Assembly (NCBI GenBank): GCA_024278855.1
Contig: JAJRSJ010000007.1
Span: forward strand, 1-64,000
Origin: Alphaproteobacteria bacterium
Lineage (GTDB): Bacteria > Pseudomonadota > Alphaproteobacteria > Caulobacterales > Maricaulaceae
DNA length: 64,000 bases
Direction: 5' to 3'
The notes beneath the pieces are model-generated. The model was given only the letters and a program-made list of their open reading frames with translations. It ran no database searches and had not been told where the DNA came from. The translations under genes and the position numbers were made by a program. Shown piece by piece: positions 29,221 through 38,906 of the stretch (position 1 is its first letter; each line of letters opens with the position of its first letter).

Positions 29221-29925
29221 GTGAGTATTGCCAAGAAAAACGCCGCTATTGCGGCCCTGGAAATGGTTGAAGACGGGATGGTTTTGGGGCTTGGCTCCGG
29301 GTCAACGGCGGAAATTTTTGTTGAACTTTTGGGCGAACAAGTCCGCCAAGGCATGAAAATTACGGGTGTACCCACATCTGCCGCAACGGCTCAATGCGCC
29401 AAGGAGCATAAGGTGCCTTTGGTGGATCCGGACAAAGTTGACCGCATACATTTGACCATTGACGGCGCGGACGAAATTGACGAAAATTTCCAAATGATCA
29501 AGGGCGGCGGCGCTTGTTTGCTGCGCGAAAAGATCATTGCCGACATTTCAGAACATATGGTCGTCATTGTTGACGCTGCTAAAATGGTGAAAACCCTCGG
29601 TAAATTCCCGTTGCCAGTCGAGGTTGAACCGTTCGCTATGGGCTTGACGGTCGAGCGTATTTACGATGCTCTGGCTCAGGCTGATATCAAGAATGTTGAA
29701 ACCGTATTGCGACCAATCAAGCGCGGTAAAAGACCAATGTTGACGGACGGCGGCAATTACATAATTGATTGTTCTTGCAAAAAAATCCCGGATCCGATTT
29801 TACTGTCCGGCCTGCTTAACTCTATTCCCGGCGTTATGGAACATGGTCTTTTTATCAATTTGGCCGATACCATCATCATCGGGGAGCGAGACCATGCCAA
29901 AGTAATGGAGATTGTCCGTGAGTAA
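29221..29925 (+). CDS. rpiA: Ribose-5-phosphate isomerase A
   Basis: VLGLGSGSTAEIFVELL, IDGADEIDENFQMIKGGGACLLREKI; GTG start at 29221 fits better than ORF-track 29035. Confidence 0.95.
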   Translation: MSIAKKNAAIAALEMVEDGMVLGLGSGSTAEIFVELLGEQVRQGMKITGVPTSAATAQCAKEHKVPLVDPDKVDRIHLTIDGADEIDENFQMIKGGGACLLREKIIADISEHMVVIVDAAKMVKTLGKFPLPVEVEPFAMGLTVERIYDALAQADIKNVETVLRPIKRGKRPMLTDGGNYIIDCSCKKIPDPILLSGLLNSIPGVMEHGLFINLADTIIIGERDHAKVMEIVRE

Positions 29926-31261
29926 ATATGATTATGATTTGTTTGTTATCGGGGCTGGGTCTGGCGGGGTAAGAGCGGCGCGGTTGGCGGCGGCACTTGG
30001 TAAAAAAGTGGGTGTGGCCGAAGAACACCGGCCCGGCGGTACATGTGTCATTCGCGGCTGTGTACCCAAGAAATATCTGGTCTACGGCGCGGAGTTCGGC
30101 AAGGCAATCAAGGAAGCATCCGGTTATGGTTGGACTGTCAAAAGCGCCAGTTTTAACTGGGCCGTACTTCGCGACGAAATCCAAAACGAGGTTTCGCGCT
30201 TGTCGAAAATATATGAAAATGTTTTGGCAAAAAACGGGGCTGAATTGTTTAAAGAACGGGCCGAATTTACCGGGCCCCATCGTTTACGCCTGACATCCTC
30301 CGGGCGGGAAATTTCCGCCAAGCATATACTGGTTGCCACAGGCGGTCAGCCCTGGTCACCAAATATTGCGGGTATTTCCCATGCTATTACCTCCAATGAA
30401 GCTTTCACTATGGACGATCTACCCAAACGCATTATGGTGATTGGCGGCGGGTATATTGCTTGTGAATTTGCCGGAATTTTTGCCGGGCTAGGGGCCAAAA
30501 CAACGCAAGTCTACCGGGGGGATAAATTACTTCGCGGCTTTGATGAAGATATACGCTTGGCCGTTGATAAGGGGCAGGTACTGAACGGTATAGATGTTCG
30601 GTACGGCCAAAGTCCCACATCTATCAAGAAAATAGGTGGTGGTCTTAAAGTAAGTTTTGAAGACGGCACGCAGATTGCCACGGATTTGGTGATGATGGCA
30701 ACGGGGCGCGTCCCCAACACATTCGGACTTGGTTTGGAAAACGCCGGGGTCAAGCTAGCCGACAATGGCGCCATTATTGTAGATGATTATTCCAAGACCA
30801 ATAAAGCCCATATCTATGCCGTTGGCGATGTTACCGACCGGGTTAATTTGACCCCGGTGGCAATCCGCGAAGGCATGGCTTTTGTAGAGACGGTGTTTAA
30901 AAATAACAAACAAGCCTATGACCGCACGGATATTGCCAGCGCCGTGTTCACCCAACCGCCGGTTGGCTCAGTTGGGTTGTCGGAGGCGGATGCGCGGGCA
31001 AAACACAGGGGCGTTCAAATTTTCACTACAGATTTCCGTCCCATGAAAAACATCCTGTCCGGCTCTCAGCACAGATGCTTTATGAAGATGATAACGGCAG
31101 GCAAAAAACAGCGGGTCGTCGGCCTGCACATAGTTGGTGACTACGCAGGCGAAATCATCCAGGCCGCCGCCATAGCGGTGAAAGCCGGACTAACAAAAGC
31201 AGATTTCGACGCCACATGTGCAGTGCATCCGACATTAGCGGAAGAATTGGTGACGCTTTAA
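29918..31261 (+). CDS. gor: Glutathione-disulfide reductase
   Basis: GAGSGGVRAARLAAALGKKVGVAEEHRPGGTCVIRGCVPKKYLVYGAEF; C-terminal CAVHPTLAEELVTL. Confidence 0.95.
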   Translation: MSKYDYDLFVIGAGSGGVRAARLAAALGKKVGVAEEHRPGGTCVIRGCVPKKYLVYGAEFGKAIKEASGYGWTVKSASFNWAVLRDEIQNEVSRLSKIYENVLAKNGAELFKERAEFTGPHRLRLTSSGREISAKHILVATGGQPWSPNIAGISHAITSNEAFTMDDLPKRIMVIGGGYIACEFAGIFAGLGAKTTQVYRGDKLLRGFDEDIRLAVDKGQVLNGIDVRYGQSPTSIKKIGGGLKVSFEDGTQIATDLVMMATGRVPNTFGLGLENAGVKLADNGAIIVDDYSKTNKAHIYAVGDVTDRVNLTPVAIREGMAFVETVFKNNKQAYDRTDIASAVFTQPPVGSVGLSEADARAKHRGVQIFTTDFRPMKNILSGSQHRCFMKMITAGKKQRVVGLHIVGDYAGEIIQAAAIAVKAGLTKADFDATCAVHPTLAEELVTL

Positions 31262-32004
31262 ACCAATGAACCAACAACCCCGATAGCCAACAATATCTGG
31301 CCGCTGGCGTAGAGCGTCCAATTGATCTGTTTATCCAACGGGAATTTGAATTTGAAACGCTCGACAGCCAGCACTACGTCCGACGCTATAAACAATATTG
31401 CGCCGATAGGCACGAGCAGTGAGGGCAGGGTGGTGGTCAGGGCGGTGATACCCATGATGGTGATGACAGCTGAATAGGCGGCCACCGGGATTTTCATGTC
31501 GCCGGGCAATCCGGATTTTAGCCAAAGATAAAATCCTATGGTCAAAGCAATCATCACGGCGGATATACCCCACTCTACCGGGGTGAACATGGACAGCGGC
31601 ACCATATGCCCAAATAGATAGGCGGCAAAAGCTACATGGGCAGCAAAAAATGCGATCAGGCCGGGTAGGAAAAATTTATCGCCGTGCGCACTTTTGGAAA
31701 TGCTCTTGGGTTGCAGATCTAAGGGGTGCAGATCCAAAAAATAATCTCCCAGTGCCGACAAACCAAAACCCGCCGCCATGAGCAATAGCGGCGGTTCTGC
31801 TTGCAAGCAATACACAGCCAACAAAACTGCCATTGCGGCTTTAATAAATGGTCTAGCGCCAAAAAACGGACGCCGGCGTAGGACAAGAAAAACGACGGCA
31901 AAAAGTACTGCCAGTAAAAGTGTTGCCAATAAAACTATGGATGGGTTTGTCAAATCAAGCCTTGTTTTTCCAGTTTTCCGTCTTGATGATTTTATAGCCG
32001 ACAT
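31258..32004 (-). CDS. YhhN/TMEM86-family lysoplasmalogenase-like membrane protein
   Basis: LLLMAAGFGLSALGDYFLDL, GAILFIASDVVLAVERFKF; start may be TTG ~31953. Confidence 0.7.
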   Translation of the reverse strand: MSAIKSSRRKTGKTRLDLTNPSIVLLATLLLAVLFAVVFLVLRRRPFFGARPFIKAAMAVLLAVYCLQAEPPLLLMAAGFGLSALGDYFLDLHPLDLQPKSISKSAHGDKFFLPGLIAFFAAHVAFAAYLFGHMVPLSMFTPVEWGISAVMIALTIGFYLWLKSGLPGDMKIPVAAYSAVITIMGITALTTTLPSLLVPIGAILFIASDVVLAVERFKFKFPLDKQINWTLYASGQILLAIGVVGSLV

Positions 32005-32641
32005 AGATCAGGGCCAGCCCGACCAGTTCGGTGACATAAAGCACATTGACATGGCCCATACGGGTGAATGTACCGCCGATGCCGGGCAGTAATCCGCCGA
32101 TAGCAATGAAGATATTACCTTTGAACCTGGCCTGATGATCCGACTTAGCATAATAGCGCACGGCGGAGTATATCGCGCCGCCAACCAGGAATATCATGGC
32201 GTAGATATTGATCGGTATGGAGAACATCCGCACCCATTGCCAGCCCAATACTTTGCCCGTGAGCTTGCCCGTAAACCCGTCCGGTATTACAATGGGCGAC
32301 AGCATGACGCAAATCCCTGCCGCGATAATAATCGATACAATCAAGATGGTAGTAGCGTGGGCAAATTTGCGGTTCATCAACAAATAGACCGAGCCTTGGG
32401 CTAGAGGAAAGCCGCCCAAAAGCGCGCCGACAATATACCAGGCCTTGGTATTAAACTCGCTCCAACCAAACAATACATTGATGCTTTCCGTCAATGTGCC
32501 AAAGCCAAAGGTCGCAACCCCAATCGTCCACCACATAAGATATGTGGTACGGGTGCGTCGGTAATGAGCAAAAATTTCCCGGAAAAAATACAAGGAGAAA
32601 ATCGTTGTGATGATGGGGATGTATTCAATATAATGGGTCAT
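31955..32641 (-). CDS. Conserved integral membrane protein of unknown function
   Basis: Seven hydrophobic segments; same operon orientation as YhhN-like gene. Confidence 0.65.
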   Translation of the reverse strand: MTHYIEYIPIITTIFSLYFFREIFAHYRRTRTTYLMWWTIGVATFGFGTLTESINVLFGWSEFNTKAWYIVGALLGGFPLAQGSVYLLMNRKFAHATTILIVSIIIAAGICVMLSPIVIPDGFTGKLTGKVLGWQWVRMFSIPINIYAMIFLVGGAIYSAVRYYAKSDHQARFKGNIFIAIGGLLPGIGGTFTRMGHVNVLYVTELVGLALIYVGYKIIKTENWKNKA

Positions 32642-32643
32642 AA

Positions 32644-34302
32644 TTATCTCTCAAATTTCATAAATTTTAGTTTTCGCGGAATATCTGCATCATCGCCTAG
32701 GCGGCGTTTTTTGTCTTCTATGTAGTCTGAAAACCCGCCTTCGAACCATTCCACATGGCTATTGCCTTCAAAGGCCAAAATATGGGTACAGATACGGTCG
32801 AGGAAAAATCTGTCATGGGAAATGATGACGGCGCAGCCTGCGAAATGTTCCAGAGCATCTTCGAGGGCTGACAGGGTTTCCATATCCAGATCATTGGTCG
32901 GCTCATCAAGCAAGAGCAGATTGGACGGTTTGGTCAGCATTTTGGCTAAATGCACGCGGTTGCGTTCCCCGCCCGACAGCTTGCCAACATTTTTTTGCTG
33001 ATCGGTGCCTTTGAAATTAAATGCACCCACATAGGCTCTAGAGTTCATTTCGCGCTGGCCCAGATCAAGCACATCAACACCGCCGGTGATTTCTTCCCAG
33101 ACATTTTTAGTCGCATCAAGGGCGTCGCGGCTTTGGTCAACATAGCCAAGCACCACGGTTTCGCCGACCTTGAACGTACCTTCGTCCGGTTGTTCTGCAC
33201 CCGTAATCATCTTGAACAATGTGGTTTTACCGGCACCATTGGGGCCGATGACCCCGACAATACCGCCCGGCGGCAGGCGGAATGACAAATCTTTGATCAG
33301 GAGCTTGTCCCCGAAACCTTTGGCGATTTTATCGGCCTCAACCACAACATTGCCGAGCCTTGGACCGAGCGGAATACGAATTTCTGCCGTCGTCACTTTT
33401 TCGTTTTCGGCGGCGTCGCGCAGTTTTTCATAGGCCGAAATACGGGCTTTGGATTTGGCTTGGCGAGCTTTCGGGTTGGAGCGGATCCAGTCCAGCTCGC
33501 GCCTTAAGGCCCGTTCCTTGGCATCGCCCTCGCGGCCTTCTTGCTTCATACGTTTGTGTTTGGCGCCAGCCCATGAGGAATAATTGCCTTCGTGCGGAAG
33601 ACCGCGCCCACGGTCTAACTCCAAAGTCCATGAAGTGATATTGTCGAGGAAATATCGGTCATGGGTAATGAGGATAATCGCGCCTTTATAGTTCTTGAGA
33701 TAATTCTCAAGCCAGGCCACGGTCTCTGCGTCCAAATGGTTGGTCGGCTCGTCCATGAGCAGCATATCCGGGTTGGACAACAAAAGCTGACAAATAGCCA
33801 CGCGGCGCGCTTCCCCGCCCGAAAGATTATCCACGGACCAGTCTTTGGGCGGGCAACCAAGGGCTTGCATGGCCATGTCGATTTTGCTGTCTATATCCCA
33901 GGCATCGCGGTTATCGACTTTCTCTTGAAGCTCGGTCATTTCCTCCATGAGTTCGTCGGTATAATCTTCGGCCATTTTCATGGCGACGGCATTATAAGCG
34001 TCGAAAATCTGCTTGTCCTCACAGCCCATAATCACATTGCCCCAAACGTCTTTGCTTTCGTCGAGACGTGGTTCTTGGGCCAGATAACCGATTTTGGCAC
34101 CCTCGGAGGCCCAATGCTCGCCCGATACCTCGTCGTCCACTCCGGCCATGATTTTCAGCAAGGTTGATTTACCCGAGCCGTTAATGCCCACGACACCGAT
34201 TTTGGCGTCCGGGTAAAATGACAAATGGATATTGTCGAGAATGGTTTTATTGCCAAATTTTTTGGTTAAACCCTGCATATGATAAATAAACTGACGTGCC
34301 AC
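32644..34302 (-). CDS. ettA: Energy-dependent translational throttle protein EttA (ABC-F)
   Basis: Tandem ABC cassettes GVVGINGSGKSTLLKIMAGVD / GVIGPNGAGKTTLFKMITGAEQPDEG with LSGGEARR and LSGGERNR; GTG start at 34302. Confidence 0.95.
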   Translation of the reverse strand: MARQFIYHMQGLTKKFGNKTILDNIHLSFYPDAKIGVVGINGSGKSTLLKIMAGVDDEVSGEHWASEGAKIGYLAQEPRLDESKDVWGNVIMGCEDKQIFDAYNAVAMKMAEDYTDELMEEMTELQEKVDNRDAWDIDSKIDMAMQALGCPPKDWSVDNLSGGEARRVAICQLLLSNPDMLLMDEPTNHLDAETVAWLENYLKNYKGAIILITHDRYFLDNITSWTLELDRGRGLPHEGNYSSWAGAKHKRMKQEGREGDAKERALRRELDWIRSNPKARQAKSKARISAYEKLRDAAENEKVTTAEIRIPLGPRLGNVVVEADKIAKGFGDKLLIKDLSFRLPPGGIVGVIGPNGAGKTTLFKMITGAEQPDEGTFKVGETVVLGYVDQSRDALDATKNVWEEITGGVDVLDLGQREMNSRAYVGAFNFKGTDQQKNVGKLSGGERNRVHLAKMLTKPSNLLLLDEPTNDLDMETLSALEDALEHFAGCAVIISHDRFFLDRICTHILAFEGNSHVEWFEGGFSDYIEDKKRRLGDDADIPRKLKFMKFER

Positions 34303-34424
34303 GAACGGCTCCTGTTTCAATTGTAAATACAACGGTGAAAATTTGCGTCTATATGGCGCGAGACGCACGACTTTGCAAGGGCGAAAACCGTAAGTCAATT
34401 ACGTGAAAACTGCTTTTAGGGTGC

Positions 34425-35669
34425 TTATTGTTTAGCGGGTAACTTAACCGGGCTGTCCTCAACTTCAACTGTACCTGTTTCCAAAAGCGGTGCGCGTCTG
34501 GGCAGTATATTTGCATCCAACAAATTTTGCACCCGCCGCCGGGCGTCAACACGTAAATCTTCATAAAAAAGATTGAACGGGAGAGTTCTGTATTTACCGC
34601 CAAAGCGGTTGGGCCTGCGAAAGCTTTTCTGTTTTGGTTTGTCCAGCAATAATATACCGCCTTGGCATTGCGCCCCAGTTTGTTGGGGCATAGGTGCGGG
34701 GGCTACATCTTCGCCCAGACCTTCCGCCGCCACCCCCCCGAGATGCAAACGCGCCGGGGCGTAATCCGTACCGTCCGTCCATAACAGTGGGTTTATACAT
34801 AGAAGTGGCCGCCCACGCACTGAATCGAGGCGGCCAGCATCGTCCCATACCATGGTTTTTTGGACAAACATCCGCGCCCGTTTTTTCTCTGATGGTTCAA
34901 AAGCCCCAAAAGCAATAACGCAATTGATATCCTGTTTGCCAAGGCAAGGCTTAAGCTTGGGAAACTTGCGCTCAAAACTGTCCAGGGTCAAAGGATGATC
35001 TATAATATAGGCGGCGGCGAGTTTTTGGGCACGTTCACCACCAAAAAACTCCTGTAATAATCTTTGAACATGCAACCCGCCTTGGCCGTAGCCGACCAGA
35101 ACGATTGGCCGATCGGGCGGGTTTTCGGCTATGAATACTTGAAAAGCGCGCCGCACATCGCCGTAAGCAAAAATCTGTGCATCCATAGAATCGTCGCGGT
35201 TGGTCATAAATGTATACAGCGCCGCTTGGCGATAAACCGGCGCATAGACACGGCCAGAATTTCTGTAAGGCAGAATATAATTGGGGAGAGCAATGCGTGT
35301 AAGTCTACGTTGTAGCTTTTCAGAATTGACCGGTGCATTCCAGTGCACGCCGCCAAGATAAAATGTAGGTATGACGACGAAAATGTCGCCGCCGGGTATG
35401 TTTATAGGATCAATGTCTGGTACGGGGTGGTGTAACCATGCATTGCTTTGGCTATAATCTGGCGCGGGCGGGGGGACATAAGTTTGAAACGGTTGGCCGG
35501 GGTCGTTTAAGGACTGAAATACATCATCCCGGTAATACCAAAACGCCATGACAATTATAACTGCAAGTAAGCCAATACAAATGCCAAAAAATATGCGTAT
35601 ATGTTCAAGGCCCAATTTTGAAAAAAAAAGGTTTGGAAAAGTTTGACTTGGTAAAGCTTGTTTGGGCAA
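34425..35669 (-). CDS. DUF3089-family alpha/beta-hydrolase-like protein
   Basis: DIFVVIPTFYLGGVHWNAPV...NYILPYRNSGRVYAPVYRQAALYTF...FIAENPPDRPIVLVGYGQGGLHVQRLL. Confidence 0.75.
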   Translation of the reverse strand: MPKQALPSQTFPNLFFSKLGLEHIRIFFGICIGLLAVIIVMAFWYYRDDVFQSLNDPGQPFQTYVPPPAPDYSQSNAWLHHPVPDIDPINIPGGDIFVVIPTFYLGGVHWNAPVNSEKLQRRLTRIALPNYILPYRNSGRVYAPVYRQAALYTFMTNRDDSMDAQIFAYGDVRRAFQVFIAENPPDRPIVLVGYGQGGLHVQRLLQEFFGGERAQKLAAAYIIDHPLTLDSFERKFPKLKPCLGKQDINCVIAFGAFEPSEKKRARMFVQKTMVWDDAGRLDSVRGRPLLCINPLLWTDGTDYAPARLHLGGVAAEGLGEDVAPAPMPQQTGAQCQGGILLLDKPKQKSFRRPNRFGGKYRTLPFNLFYEDLRVDARRRVQNLLDANILPRRAPLLETGTVEVEDSPVKLPAKQ

Positions 35670-35755
35670 AATTTATCTCCAGAATACAATAATTCTATTT
35701 ACTGTAACAGATTGATAAGCGTACAACACCTAGCAACAATAGGAAAGCCAACAAA

Positions 35756-36448
35756 ATGACAAAACCGCCACCTGTACACCAGCCTTTAGAGACCGGGCCA
35801 AAAAAACACAGGTTCTTTACCTCCCTGCGCAATAGTTTTTTCACTGGCATCATAGTCGCTCTGCCGATTGGATTGACGGTTTGGTTGATTGCCTGGTTCG
35901 TCAATATAGTCGATACCAAGGTCAAGCCCCTCATTCCGGCAGAATTTGTGCCTGGGTGGGTGTTTGCAATTCCTGGCCTTGGTATTATGATTTCCATTGT
36001 CGCCCTTTGGCTTTTAGGAGCTTTGGCCACCAATTTTTTGGGCAGTCGTCTGTTGCGGTTTGGGGAAAACCTAGTGTCGCGGGTTCCCTTGGTGCGCAAT
36101 ATTTACAAAACGCTCAAGCAAATTGTTGTGACTATGGCCCAGCAAAAAGATCAGGCCTTCAAGGAGGTGTGCTTGTTGGAATACCCGCGCAAAGGTTTGT
36201 GGGCGGTCGGGTTTATCACATCGGATCTTAAAGGTGCGCCGTCCCAACACCTCCAGGATGATTATGTATGTGTATTTGTACCGACGACACCCAATCCGAC
36301 CTCGGGGTTTTTGCTGTTTGTCAAACGTAAAGACTTGAAAATTCTTGATATGACCCCCGAAGAAGGGGCAAAAATGATTATTTCAGGCGGCATGGTTGCT
36401 TCTGATAAAGATTTGCAAAAACTGGAAGACCCGACGCCGTCTCTTTAG
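35756..36448 (+). CDS. DUF502 membrane protein
   Basis: GIIVALPIGLTVWLIAWFVNIVDTKVKPLIP...PLVRNIYKTLKQIVVTM...VFVPTTPNPTSGFLLFV. Confidence 0.9.
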   Translation: MTKPPPVHQPLETGPKKHRFFTSLRNSFFTGIIVALPIGLTVWLIAWFVNIVDTKVKPLIPAEFVPGWVFAIPGLGIMISIVALWLLGALATNFLGSRLLRFGENLVSRVPLVRNIYKTLKQIVVTMAQQKDQAFKEVCLLEYPRKGLWAVGFITSDLKGAPSQHLQDDYVCVFVPTTPNPTSGFLLFVKRKDLKILDMTPEEGAKMIISGGMVASDKDLQKLEDPTPSL

Positions 36449-36469
36449 GCTCTTTTGGCGTTTGAAACT

Positions 36470-38551
36470 TTAACCGGACTTCATCAGCTTGATTCCCAGG
36501 TCTTGCTCAAACAGATATAGCAATATTCGGGCCGCCTGACCGCGCCCAGTTTGCAAATTGCGGTCAGTGCTTGCCAGCAGTCTTGCGTCGGTCACAGCGG
36601 TTTCCAACAGGTTTTTGTGCTTGTCAAGATTGGCGAGCTTATAGGCCGGTAGCCCGCTTTGGCGCGCCCCTAAAAGATCACCGCTACCGCGCAATGTCCA
36701 ATCTTGCTCGGCGATTAAAAATCCGTCTTCGGTTTCGCGCATGATGTTCAGCCGGGCTTTGCTGCTGACCCCAAGCGGGCCTTTGTAGAGCAAAATACAG
36801 GATGATTGTTTGTCATTTCGCCCGACCCGGCCCCGCAGTTGATGCAGTTGCGCCAGACCGAACCGTTCGGCATGTTCAATGACCATGACCGTAGCCCCGG
36901 GCGCATCCACCCCGACTTCAATGACGGTGGTTGCCACCAAAATATCATATTGCCCGCGTTTGAAACCTGTTGATATTGCCTCTTTTTCTTTGGCTTTCAT
37001 GCGCCCGTGCAACAGGCCAACCCGGTCGCCGAACCGGGCCGACAGGTACGAAAAACGCTCTTCCACCGAGGCCAAATCAATCAGGTCGGACTCCTCAACC
37101 AAGGGGCAGACCCAATAAACTTGCTCGCCCTTTTCCAAAACCCGCTCCAAGCCGTCAATGACCGCTTGCATTTTATCTACGGGAACAATGCGGGTGTCTA
37201 TGGGTAGGCGGCCTGCCGGTTTTTCGTCCAACCTTGAAATATCCATATCCCCATAAGAAGTCAGGGCCAGGGTGCGCGGGATCGGGGTGGCGGTCATCAC
37301 CAAAATATCCGGGCTCACGCCCTTTTGGCTTAGGCGTAATCTATCGCGCACGCCGAAACGGTGTTGTTCGTCGATTATGGCGAGGCCGAGATTGTTAAGC
37401 TCCACATGTTCCTGGAACAAAGCATGGGTTCCGCACAAGACATCAATATGCCCGTCCACCAGCCCGCTTAATATGGCTTGTCTTTGCTTGCCTTTATCGC
37501 GCCCGGTCAAGGCTTCGACCACCAGATTGGCCGGGGCCAGAAATGCGTCTAATGAGGCTTTATGTTGGCGGGCCAGAATTTCGGTCGGCGCCATAATCGC
37601 CACTTGCGCGCCCGCCTCGCAAATATGAGCGGCGGCCAGTGCTGCGACAAAGGCTTTTCCCGCCCCCACATCACCTTGGAGCAAGCGTGCCATACGGGTA
37701 TCGGCGCTGAGGTCTGCCTGAATTTCTGCAAATGTCCGGGATTGCGCCCCCGTAGGCTTGAACGGTGCGCCGTCCAAAACCTCTTTGACATATTCACCGG
37801 ACGCTTTGAAACTGCGTCCGCTTTGCCGTCTCGAATGTTCCCGCGACAAAGCCAAGGCAAGTTGGCGGGCTAGTAATTCATCATAAGCGAGCCGGCGGCG
37901 GTGCAAGGTGTCCTCACCGGCCTCGACTTTGCTGGTGGGCGCGTGCAGGGCTTGCAAGGCCGTGCGCCAACTGGGCCAATCATATTTAGCCAACATGGCT
38001 TTGTCTTGCCATTCCGGTAAATCCGGGCAGTTTTCCAAGGCACCCGCCACGGCCTTGCGGGCCATTTTTTGTGACAGGCCTGCGGTGAGCGGATACAGGG
38101 TTTCAAATTCCGGTATACCTCCTGCGTCTTTGAGCGGCACCATATAATCCGGGTGGGTCATTTGGGCTTGGCCCCGGAAATGCTCTATTTTACCCGAGAT
38201 TACCACAATACCGCCGGGCGGTAATATCCGCAGTAAATAATCCGGGCGGGCATGAAAAAATGTCAATTCAAGCTCGCCGCTGTCATCAGAGACGAAAACC
38301 CGGTAGGGAAGCCGTCTGGTGGCACCGGGGCTGTGTTTATCGACAATTACCGTGAGAACAACCAGATCGCCGTCAACGGCACTGGTGATAGCAGGTAATT
38401 TTATGCGTTCCACCAAGCCGCTCGGCGGGGTTAACACCACATCACGAATGCGCCGCCCCATGGATTTTTCGAGCAATTCAGCGGAGCGCGGGCCAATACC
38501 AGAAATGGTGCTGATATCAGCGAATAACGGGAAAAGTATATCAGGTCTCAT
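36470..38551 (-). CDS. recG: ATP-dependent DNA helicase RecG
   Basis: RLLQGDVGAGKAFVAALAA, IIDEQHRFGVRDRL, MTATPIPRTLALTSYGDMDISRLDE, QLRGRVGR. Confidence 0.97.
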   Translation of the reverse strand: MRPDILFPLFADISTISGIGPRSAELLEKSMGRRIRDVVLTPPSGLVERIKLPAITSAVDGDLVVLTVIVDKHSPGATRRLPYRVFVSDDSGELELTFFHARPDYLLRILPPGGIVVISGKIEHFRGQAQMTHPDYMVPLKDAGGIPEFETLYPLTAGLSQKMARKAVAGALENCPDLPEWQDKAMLAKYDWPSWRTALQALHAPTSKVEAGEDTLHRRRLAYDELLARQLALALSREHSRRQSGRSFKASGEYVKEVLDGAPFKPTGAQSRTFAEIQADLSADTRMARLLQGDVGAGKAFVAALAAAHICEAGAQVAIMAPTEILARQHKASLDAFLAPANLVVEALTGRDKGKQRQAILSGLVDGHIDVLCGTHALFQEHVELNNLGLAIIDEQHRFGVRDRLRLSQKGVSPDILVMTATPIPRTLALTSYGDMDISRLDEKPAGRLPIDTRIVPVDKMQAVIDGLERVLEKGEQVYWVCPLVEESDLIDLASVEERFSYLSARFGDRVGLLHGRMKAKEKEAISTGFKRGQYDILVATTVIEVGVDAPGATVMVIEHAERFGLAQLHQLRGRVGRNDKQSSCILLYKGPLGVSSKARLNIMRETEDGFLIAEQDWTLRGSGDLLGARQSGLPAYKLANLDKHKNLLETAVTDARLLASTDRNLQTGRGQAARILLYLFEQDLGIKLMKSG

Positions 38552-38624
38552 TTTTGCATTTTGCGCCTAGTTTCCCATGACTGCAAGGAAATCATGGACT
38601 ATAGAAGCCATCTTGGAGATTCGT

Positions 38625-38906
38625 ATGAGCACATTACCAAAATTTCAAAATGAGAAACGCATAAAAAAACTGATACACCGCTCTGGTTATCGGGGCTTCA
38701 AAGAGGTGGATTTAATCCTCGGCGGTTTCGCAAAGACCCATGCCCGCGCGTTGAACCAAGAAGAATTTGTCCAATTTGAAACCCTGCTCGAACAAAAAGA
38801 CCATGATATTTACGATTGGATTACAGGCACCCAGGCGCTGCCAAAAGAATTTGATACCCCCTTGTTCACCAAGCTATGTAATTTTATGCCTGATATAGTG
38901 AAATAA
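38625..38906 (+). CDS. sdhE: Succinate dehydrogenase assembly factor (SdhE/SDHAF2 family)
   Basis: RIKKLIHRSGYRGFKEVDLILGGFAKTHARALNQEEFVQFETLLEQKDHDIYDWITG; RG motif replaced-like SGYRGFKE. Confidence 0.85.
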   Translation: MSTLPKFQNEKRIKKLIHRSGYRGFKEVDLILGGFAKTHARALNQEEFVQFETLLEQKDHDIYDWITGTQALPKEFDTPLFTKLCNFMPDIVK

